Of a stretch of 64,000 nucleotides of DNA, positions 39,001 through 45,432 are shown one piece after another. Source of the stretch: Prevotella sp. (GTDB taxonomy: Bacteria > Bacteroidota > Bacteroidia > Bacteroidales > Bacteroidaceae); assembly GCA_016286585.1 (NCBI GenBank), contig JAEETC010000002.1:1-64000 (forward strand), read 5' to 3'. A model generated the notes under the pieces. The model searched no databases. It was not told where the DNA came from and worked only from the letters and a program-made list of their open reading frames with translations. The stretch's first letter is position 1; every line of letters begins with the position of its first letter. Both the position numbers and the translations under genes were made by a program.

Positions 39001-39201
39001 CGAAACAACTATGAGGTGCATAGATGATTCAAGAGCATCATCTATCGCTTTGCCGTAATCTGATACACCAAGTTTCCTAAGTTCTTTGTCAGCCATGAAT
39101 ACATTGAGGTTTAAATCCCGATGGTTAACAAGGAATTCATAAACCTGTCTTCCTAAATTGTAATCTTCACTCTTACATGATATAAAAACGTCGTACTTCA
39201 T
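36055..39201 (-). CDS. TIR - Sel1/TPR-like repeats - two receiver (REC) domains
   Basis: N-term YDVFISCKSEDYNLGRQVYEFL...YYEWHAFTED (TIR); Sel1-like A/G repeats; C-term KILIADGIMSN..ILMDALLPDIDGFD..SKPF and KILVVDDVISN..ILLDVMMPKLNGFD..TKPF. Confidence 0.88.
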   Translation of the reverse strand: MKYDVFISCKSEDYNLGRQVYEFLVNHRDLNLNVFMADKELRKLGVSDYGKAIDDALESSMHLIVVSSNVNYLKYETSPYVYYEWHAFTEDIKSGRKDGNIMTIFTADVDLKNVPIALRSRQSFPFTEYSSIIDYLKVSEDVQPDNPAAKTIIQESIKEKQDLIEIDNDLDYEDALVFIENGELKNAIQSLQISFEGGNGNTVSLFNKILFQNYGNIDWDEETWKFLEKQAGMGHSFAHLAFFYKFLHNRETYPQAWKHVRLARSDKNNGYAVLCEGIAYENGIGTDPKLTIATNRYKSAFQMEVWESCSYLAKMYLSGNSGLNADNNEAMIVLSEGQKHDDARSWYVLGTIYGKDAYIKENWEKAVEAYKKAVELHMYEAWINLGNLYNYNRFSEDYKDEALSCYLEALKNGNKDAHAYIAKQYWEKDRQEDAIIEAQKGEKVGNVLSISTLGKFYEEGLQEEGHWIKELKPDYPKAWNYYREAFQLGGNIKDAISMARLYVKEEYRPEDISWEIIEGYLEEGAKVPIIEALELMIEVLKKNGKEEEILKYLKIGADSGSLSMKHEYGIRLLSTDNGKALLLIEEAGEKGFQPSVEWLIHYYRKPQTYSKKDYEKWMEIGADMGIDVPLEDYLLYLSEKNPEKAKDYLLSKYSGNEIKYFVWIYKFHRVLEFDKQWLLSEFKYNYSKSEGELSELCEPYADFMLRNGLMDDFEAFHNDISTINPDEGRYFSLLKEVFEEKELKKELAIKIKDFSIDKSIRSNIRARTRYLLQNYLADKHGSKILIADGIMSNALLLKILFTNEGYNVSTVNSGEMCIDSAKKDLPDIILMDALLPDIDGFDVADRLKSIPETRNIPIIFLTKLNDPADMVHAFQAGASDFLSKPFNKEELFCRTTHQLIMSKLIKLAFDYPNNTGKKKKILVVDDVISNVRLIKILLNNEKIDVCTANDGDTCIESAEKENPDLILLDVMMPKLNGFDATTLLKKNPKTWNIPILFLTALNTPQDLVHGFELGAADFLTKPFNKEELLMRIKNILTVNDMITKFLTE

Positions 39202-39225
39202 ATATCGTGATATCTTTAGCTTTCA

Positions 39226-39624
39226 TTATATGTTTATCAAACCCTCAGGATTCACAAAAGGCCCACTTAATGTAACGTCCTCATACTCATCCACATTGAA
39301 GTTCTTTTCGATGTTGCAGGATTCGCAGAATGCATTATATAGCTTCACCTCATTATAGTTGATGTCATTGTCGATGACTATCATCTTACCCATCATCTTT
39401 GCCACCATTTCTTTCAGTTCCACATCCAGTTCTCGAATGGTAGCCAATGCCTGCAGAGTCATCAATGACTTTACATCATTTTCATATTTCCCTTCAAGTC
39501 CGAAATCCCGGATGACTTCATTCATGTATTTAACTTCATTCTTATGCACGATGCTGTCAGCGTTCAAAATTTCATTGAGCACCTTCACTACCGCAATTTT
39601 TGCATTATATATCAACTGTTCCAT
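39226..39624 (-). CDS. TerB-like domain protein
   Basis: 132 aa; VVKVLNEILNADSIVHKNEVKYMNEVIRDFGL TerB-like helical pattern. Confidence 0.65.
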   Translation of the reverse strand: MEQLIYNAKIAVVKVLNEILNADSIVHKNEVKYMNEVIRDFGLEGKYENDVKSLMTLQALATIRELDVELKEMVAKMMGKMIVIDNDINYNEVKLYNAFCESCNIEKNFNVDEYEDVTLSGPFVNPEGLINI

Positions 39625-39626
39625 TC

Positions 39627-39812
39627 CTACTTACATGTAACCTCCAGAAATCTTGCAATGTCTATGAGATTCTCAAGGTTGGGTTGAGTAGAATTAGTGC
39701 ACCACTTGGAAACAGTGACTGGGTCTTTACCTAATTGCTCTGCAAGCCATTTATTCATGCGGTTTTTCTCCGCAAGAACAACTATCAATCGATTCAGGTT
39801 TTTAGTCTCCAT
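39627..39812 (-). CDS. XRE-family helix-turn-helix regulator
   Basis: 61 aa; LAEKNRMNKWLAEQLGKDPVTVSKWCTNSTQPNLENLIDIARFLEV. Confidence 0.88.
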   Translation of the reverse strand: METKNLNRLIVVLAEKNRMNKWLAEQLGKDPVTVSKWCTNSTQPNLENLIDIARFLEVTCK

Positions 39813-39838
39813 ATATACCTTATTATTTTTATAGGGTA

Positions 39839-39897
39839 CAAAGATAGTGTTTTTTTTTAATATAATGTTTTTATATGTTTTATTTTTTGTAACTTTG
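39839..39897. promoter_or_regulatory. Divergent promoter pair: TATCTTTG on minus strand (39839-39846) and TAACTTTG on plus strand (39890-39897)
   Basis: Bacteroidetes -7 motifs facing away, each ~27 nt from the start codons at 39812 and 39925. Confidence 0.65.
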
Positions 39898-39924
39898 CCC
39901 CAAGTTTAGGCATAAAACGTAAAA

Positions 39925-40479
39925 ATGACTGATCAAGAGATCATAAAAGGGTTGATAAATCGTGATAATCACTTGACGGAGGACTTCTTCTTTGTCAAAT
40001 GTCGGCCATTGTTCTTTAGCGTCATGAGGTTAGTCTTCGACTATGAGGTAGAATATGACGAGATGGTGAACGAGCTATATGTCTATCTGATGGAAGACGA
40101 TGCCTCCAAGTTGCGAAACTTTCAATACCGCAGCTCTGTATACCAATGGCTGAAGATTCTGGCCATCCGATTCTTTATCAAGAAACGGGCCCGAATGATA
40201 GATGACAGCACTCAGGATACTCCTTATAATGGGCAAGGTCAAGAGTCTGACATGCAAACAGAACCGTCTGCAGAATATGATATTGAACGACTTTTCGAGG
40301 CAATGCCGTCTAAGCGGTATGTACAAGTCATACGTCGGTTAATCCTTGAAGACTGTGAGCCGGAAATACTGGCACAAGAGATGAACATTACGACAGCGAA
40401 CCTATATAATATCAAACGGCGTTCTATGGCTCAGCTGACACGAATCGCCCTAAACGACATAAAAAAATATGGCAAATAA
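39925..40479 (+). CDS. ECF-like RNA polymerase sigma factor
   Basis: 184 aa; region 2-like FFSVMRLVFDYEVEYDEMVNELYVYLMEDDASKLRNFQYRSSVYQWLKILAIRFFIKKR; region 4-like PEILAQEMNITTANLYNIKRRSMAQL. Confidence 0.82.
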   Translation: MTDQEIIKGLINRDNHLTEDFFFVKCRPLFFSVMRLVFDYEVEYDEMVNELYVYLMEDDASKLRNFQYRSSVYQWLKILAIRFFIKKRARMIDDSTQDTPYNGQGQESDMQTEPSAEYDIERLFEAMPSKRYVQVIRRLILEDCEPEILAQEMNITTANLYNIKRRSMAQLTRIALNDIKKYGK

Positions 40480-41428
40480 AGACATCATATCCGACGAATT
40501 GCTGGCTGCATTTCTTGATGGGAATACCAGCAAAGAGGAAACCCTACAAGTGCTTAATGCTCTGAAATCAGACAAGCAATTGCAAGAGGTTCTTGACGTT
40601 GCCCTAAAAACGGATGAAGATACCTCCCTCATTCTTCATAATCCGACAGTGTCTTTTGGGATCCTTCCAATGCTCCAAAAAGCAGCAATCAGTGGTGAGA
40701 ATATCTGTGCAGTTCTTTGCGAAATATTTATCCTTCATCGCCGTCAACTGCCCTATGATGAAGAATGGCTGCTGAATACTGCGAGAAGAAAAGACTGGCT
40801 GAAACCAGAAGGAACTCCCTTGTATTGCTTAGGCAATCTCTTGGCATATTCAGGAATGTTCGTAACTAGGAAATATGATTCCAGCTTAGAGGATATAAAG
40901 CAAGCAATAAAAAAGGACAATGACGTAGTAGTCGGCGTTGACCGCGAGAAGCTGTATGCAGAAGAGGTGGATCTTGAAGACCTGACCAATCACGCAGTTG
41001 TTGTGACCCATATTGAGAACAACATTATTACGATATTCGACCCATATGAAGAGCCTTATATTTCAAATATTCCTCTTTCTGATTTCCTTAATGCATGGAA
41101 AGAGTCACACAACTATATGATTCAAGTGCTGCAGTCCGTCGATGAATACGAACCGCATCCTATTGATGTTGACTCCATTCCTTTGGATGGCGACCTTGAA
41201 GAACTGCAGGAAGCTATTGCTGAGAATGCACATGATGTCTGGGCAGATGCCAGAATAAAGGACGGCTGGACTTATGGGAAGGAAAGAAATGATGCTCAAA
41301 AGCATAATCCAGACCTCGTTCCTTATACAGCCTTGTCCGAAGGAGAAAAAGAATATGATCGCATCATGGCATTCAAAACCATCAAGCTTGTCAAGAAGCT
41401 TGGGTATGACATCATAAAGCGGAAATAG
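40469..41428 (+). CDS. Papain-like (C39-type) cysteine-protease-like domain fused to C-terminal RyR domain
   Basis: CAVLCEIFILHRRQLPYDEEWLLNTARRKDWLKPEGTPLYCLGNLLAYSGM...NHAVVVTHIENNIITIFDP; then AHDVWADARIKDGWTYGKERNDAQKHNPDLVPYTALSEGEKEYDR (RyR). 11-nt overlap with sigma gene. Confidence 0.75.
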   Translation: MANKDIISDELLAAFLDGNTSKEETLQVLNALKSDKQLQEVLDVALKTDEDTSLILHNPTVSFGILPMLQKAAISGENICAVLCEIFILHRRQLPYDEEWLLNTARRKDWLKPEGTPLYCLGNLLAYSGMFVTRKYDSSLEDIKQAIKKDNDVVVGVDREKLYAEEVDLEDLTNHAVVVTHIENNIITIFDPYEEPYISNIPLSDFLNAWKESHNYMIQVLQSVDEYEPHPIDVDSIPLDGDLEELQEAIAENAHDVWADARIKDGWTYGKERNDAQKHNPDLVPYTALSEGEKEYDRIMAFKTIKLVKKLGYDIIKRK

Positions 41429-41449
41429 TTTTTTCATTTCCACATGATA

Positions 41450-41475
41450 GAAAGAGCCGCTTCGGTGGCTCTTTA
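41450..41475 (+). terminator. Hairpin AAAGAGCCGC-TTCG-GTGGCTCTTT
   Basis: aaagagccgcttcggtggctctttattttg just after the RyR gene. Confidence 0.7.
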
Positions 41476-41477
41476 TT

Positions 41478-43751
41478 TTGCTGTCTCAAAAAAGGACGGC
41501 GATGAAAGGAACTTTTTTATTTATAGCTTTTATGAACGACAGACTGAGTAATCTTGAGAATGAGGAGCTTTGCAAGAAGCTTCAGGAAATGATGGAACAA
41601 CCCCTTGTCATCAAGGATGACCCTTATTTTGACTCTGACGAGAAACTTTTTGGTAATTCTATTTGTAGTCCCGCTTTGAAGGATATCAGGAAAATCGAAC
41701 TGTCACTCTCGACAAGCGACTCAGCCGACTATACTGACGGCTGCATCATCGTAGGCATCCAAGCAAGAAAAGGCTCGATGATTAAGGAAGGGCGTTTCAA
41801 GTGCTTTGTCTACACAGACGACTACTCTCCCATGTGCAACAGCGAAGTGACTTATAAGTTCAACCGCGAGAACTGCATCAATGTGAGTATTGTGATGCTT
41901 TCTTTCCGTATCTGGTTGTCGGGGAAATACTTCCTCCTGCTTCGTGATACGAACAATGGGGCTCTTGTACGTATTGACTTCGAGGTTGACAGGTCAATGA
42001 ATATTTTGCAGCAGCCCCTGAAGATGCAGGCCGTTTGCAGTATAGACGACATCCTTACAACCTGTGTTGAGAATACTGAATCGAGTTGGGATATTCTCTC
42101 TACCACTCCTGGAACCTCAGAGTTAAGACAGTATGCCTTGGAAAGCAGACGCCTGAAGATCTATAATGAATTCCGCAAGGGATTAGGCGGCAGGGAACTG
42201 AACGTCAGCAGGAATCTTCTGATCTACACCACCAACAGGGACTGGAACGCAGAAATCCTTCAGGCCTTCCAGCAACTCGCTGTGCCAGGCTACTACTATA
42301 CTCACATTGACTGCAACACACTCTACAATGCAGCCCTTCAGAATCCCTTTGAACCGCTGAACGAAAAGCTGAACAATACCTCCAAGCAGGTTCTCTGCCT
42401 GACTTGCCCGGGAGCATTGCTCAGCACAGGAGGCAAGGTGGTTGTACGACAGATTGTGGAGAAAATCTGTGAAAACCAGGAAAACTACAAGCTCTGGCTA
42501 TGCGGTGGAAAACAGGAAATCCAGAGTGTGCTGGATGTATATCCTTCTCTGAAAGACCTGTTTATGAGTGGAAACACACTCAGCCAAAAGTCATACAGTG
42601 GCTTCGAACTTGTTCAGGCATTCTTCAAAGAACTGGACAGTGAGCATCTTGATCCATCTGAGGCTACAATGGACGCTCTGGCCAGAGCAATACTAGAACA
42701 TCATGAGAAGGGATGTTTCTCTACATGGTCTTTGAGCAGCATTCGCCGTTATATTGTAGAAGAAGTCTCTCCAAGATATCTCAATCGTGCCATTCATGAT
42801 ATCATGGCAGAGAAGGAATCTCTGCCGAAGTTGCCGATTGAGGACATCCCCCTCGACCTCCTGCCTAACTCCACCTCAGAATTTGAGGAGAGCATCAGAG
42901 AACTCAACGAGATGGTCGGACTTGACAACATCAAGAAGAGCATCACGACGATGGCCCACCAGTCTCGTTTCTTCATCGAGCGCATCAAGGCGGGGTTCCA
43001 TACATCGAACGTTGCAGCACAGCACGCCATCTTCACAGGCAATCCAGGTACTGGCAAAACGACAGTCGCAAGAATGCTTGGCAAGATATACCACTCTATC
43101 GGGCTGTTGTCAAAAGGCGATGTGATATGTGCAGATCGGGCACGACTTGTAGGTCGCTATATAGGTGAGACCGAGGAGAACATGAAGGCAGTCTTGGAGG
43201 AAGCGAGAGGGAACGTGCTCTTCATCGACGAGGCATACAACCTCTATGAAGGAACGGTAGACAGAAAAGACTACGGAGCCAAGGTTATCGACAGCCTGCT
43301 GACAGTCCTTTCACAACCCAATCCTGATATGGTCATCATCTTCGCAGGTTACGAGAAAGAGATGGATGCCATGCTGAACTCGAACCCAGGACTCATGGGA
43401 CGTTTCCCATACAAGTATCGCTTTAGCGACTACGATGCCGACCAACTGATGGAGATTGCGCTACATCTGTTTAGGAAAGACGATTATATACTCTGCGATG
43501 AAGCTCAGATGATTCTTCATCAGAGAATATGCGATACACTATCACAACGAACCAAGAACTTTGGTAATGCCCGATGGGTGGAGCAGTTCATCAGAAACGG
43601 CATCATTCCGGCAATGGCAAACCGAGTAACATTAGATGCCGTCAAGGATTACCAGCATATTCTGCCTTCCGACATAGAGGAAGGATATATGAAATTCAAT
43701 CCTCGCATGATAGAGCTGAAGCCACGCCACAAAGTGGGCTTCAGCTCCTAA
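41478..43751 (+). CDS. AAA+ ATPase, SpoVK/CbbX-like
   Basis: FTGNPGTGKTTVARMLGKIYHSIGLLSKGDVI, ARGNVLFIDEAYNLYEG, VIIFAGYEKEMDAMLNSNPGLMGRFPYKYRF; unique N-terminal region. Start may be internal. Confidence 0.9.
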   Translation: MLSQKRTAMKGTFLFIAFMNDRLSNLENEELCKKLQEMMEQPLVIKDDPYFDSDEKLFGNSICSPALKDIRKIELSLSTSDSADYTDGCIIVGIQARKGSMIKEGRFKCFVYTDDYSPMCNSEVTYKFNRENCINVSIVMLSFRIWLSGKYFLLLRDTNNGALVRIDFEVDRSMNILQQPLKMQAVCSIDDILTTCVENTESSWDILSTTPGTSELRQYALESRRLKIYNEFRKGLGGRELNVSRNLLIYTTNRDWNAEILQAFQQLAVPGYYYTHIDCNTLYNAALQNPFEPLNEKLNNTSKQVLCLTCPGALLSTGGKVVVRQIVEKICENQENYKLWLCGGKQEIQSVLDVYPSLKDLFMSGNTLSQKSYSGFELVQAFFKELDSEHLDPSEATMDALARAILEHHEKGCFSTWSLSSIRRYIVEEVSPRYLNRAIHDIMAEKESLPKLPIEDIPLDLLPNSTSEFEESIRELNEMVGLDNIKKSITTMAHQSRFFIERIKAGFHTSNVAAQHAIFTGNPGTGKTTVARMLGKIYHSIGLLSKGDVICADRARLVGRYIGETEENMKAVLEEARGNVLFIDEAYNLYEGTVDRKDYGAKVIDSLLTVLSQPNPDMVIIFAGYEKEMDAMLNSNPGLMGRFPYKYRFSDYDADQLMEIALHLFRKDDYILCDEAQMILHQRICDTLSQRTKNFGNARWVEQFIRNGIIPAMANRVTLDAVKDYQHILPSDIEEGYMKFNPRMIELKPRHKVGFSS

Positions 43752-43766
43752 ACGAATCCATACATA

Positions 43767-44714
43767 ATGAAGCAGTTACCATCACTCGCAGACATACAAA
43801 AGGCAATCAAGGGAGGGAAAGACCCACGGGCTTTCCTTCACCTTGGCATCATTTATGCTCAAGGCATAGGAACTGAACAAGATGAAATACTTGCCACCTA
43901 TTTTATCAAGAAAGCGCATGACATGGGATGCAAAGAAACTAAGGAATATCTCAACATGACATTTATCCGCCAGCACTTGGAGCTATTCTATCCCGAATAC
44001 AATCGAGAAAAAGCCATTTCCGACATACTGAACAACCGTCATACCATTGATGCGGATATTCTCTTCACCTTAAGTACCACTGACAACAGATCGGAAATCT
44101 ACGTGGAGTCACAGGACCGGCTTCTTCAGCAACTCTATGCTCCAATAACAAGTGATACACAGCTATATAAAGCAATCACAGAAGCCGATGATACTGATTT
44201 ATTGGGGAAGGATGAAAGCGAATTGGCTCAATGTATTGTGAATCTCACTTCATCTTATGAGACTATTTGCAAGAAATACGGGATAAAGCCCCAGAAGATA
44301 TTTTCCTTGGATTCATTAGGACTATACCCATATATTAAAGTTTCTGACTTAGCTCTATTAAGAAAACAGGGATTCAGAGCCTTATTGTCTATTAAGGATG
44401 TTGACACTGCCATACAAGATAAGTTCCTGAACTGTTTAGATAGTGACGAAAAGCTACTGAATGTTTGCGAAGAGATTAAGGACCAAGACACCCAATTATT
44501 CCTTATATCTTTCGTTGAATTGAATATCGATATCGAATCTCTTGAAATCAATTCTTTAGCTTTATTGAATGCTTATCGGAACAAGAATCTCATGCCTCTT
44601 GTAGAGCATATCAACGCTTTTGTAGACAGACTTAACAAAGCAGGTATAAAGAATCACCTGCCAAATTATACTTTGGGGAATCTTCCCCCGATAGACCTTT
44701 CTAAAGAATATTAA
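43767..44714 (+). CDS. Sel1-like repeat protein with a C-terminal domain shared with the TIR-Sel1 protein at 48787-51810
   Basis: AFLHLGIIYAQGIGTEQDEILATYFIKKAHDMGC; EEIKDQDTQLFLISFVELNIDIESLEIN...YTLGNLPPIDLSK parallels the paralogue. Confidence 0.7.
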   Translation: MKQLPSLADIQKAIKGGKDPRAFLHLGIIYAQGIGTEQDEILATYFIKKAHDMGCKETKEYLNMTFIRQHLELFYPEYNREKAISDILNNRHTIDADILFTLSTTDNRSEIYVESQDRLLQQLYAPITSDTQLYKAITEADDTDLLGKDESELAQCIVNLTSSYETICKKYGIKPQKIFSLDSLGLYPYIKVSDLALLRKQGFRALLSIKDVDTAIQDKFLNCLDSDEKLLNVCEEIKDQDTQLFLISFVELNIDIESLEINSLALLNAYRNKNLMPLVEHINAFVDRLNKAGIKNHLPNYTLGNLPPIDLSKEY

Positions 44715-45400
44715 TCAGAGGTGTACCTCTTGAAAATTGTCATCTCCTCTTGCTTGGCCATCACAACAAAATCTAAGCCTACATCTGCAAATTCTTTAAT
44801 CAGAATTTTATTCTCGAAGAAAGCATCTGTTGCACGGTTCAGATTCTGCCTTAGTATTTCTTTATCAAGTTCTTCATCTTGACTAATAGGTGTGTTACTT
44901 GCTACGGTTTCATATATAGTATGCAGGTTCTCCCGATTGTCCTTTTCTGATTTCCCCTTGGGGTCAATGTAATTCCTAAGAAAAGAAGCAAGAATCTTTG
45001 CCCCAGCATCACCTTTGAAGTACTGCTTTGTTGCTGTCAGCAGGAAAAGACCGATAACATCCATCTGGTTCAGTCCCATTCTGCTTGCAATAATCTGGAA
45101 CAAATAGATCTCTTGCGGCGCAGAATAGCAGTCAGCACCGATGAGCTTGATGATATCTCTCAAATAGATCTCTTTCTCCTGACGGGAACTTGGCATTTCT
45201 TCACTGATCTTATCGTAACCACCTTGAAGGGCTTCCATCAATTTGGTTTCGTCAACACCCTCTAAGTGGCAAATAGTGCTCATCGCCTCTTTCTCTTCCG
45301 GAGAAATCTGTCCGTCTGCTATGGCCATTGCCGTCAAGTCACGAGCCAGTTTGAACTGCGGCTCAGTAACAACTGATAAAAATCTTGTAATTATGCTCAT
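44711..45400 (-). CDS. TerB-like domain protein
   Basis: FKLARDLTAMAIADGQISPEEKEAMSTICHLEGVDETKLMEAL... Confidence 0.72.
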   Translation of the reverse strand: MSIITRFLSVVTEPQFKLARDLTAMAIADGQISPEEKEAMSTICHLEGVDETKLMEALQGGYDKISEEMPSSRQEKEIYLRDIIKLIGADCYSAPQEIYLFQIIASRMGLNQMDVIGLFLLTATKQYFKGDAGAKILASFLRNYIDPKGKSEKDNRENLHTIYETVASNTPISQDEELDKEILRQNLNRATDAFFENKILIKEFADVGLDFVVMAKQEEMTIFKRYTSD

Positions 45401-45432
45401 AAAAACTATACTCTTCCCAATTTTAACGTATA

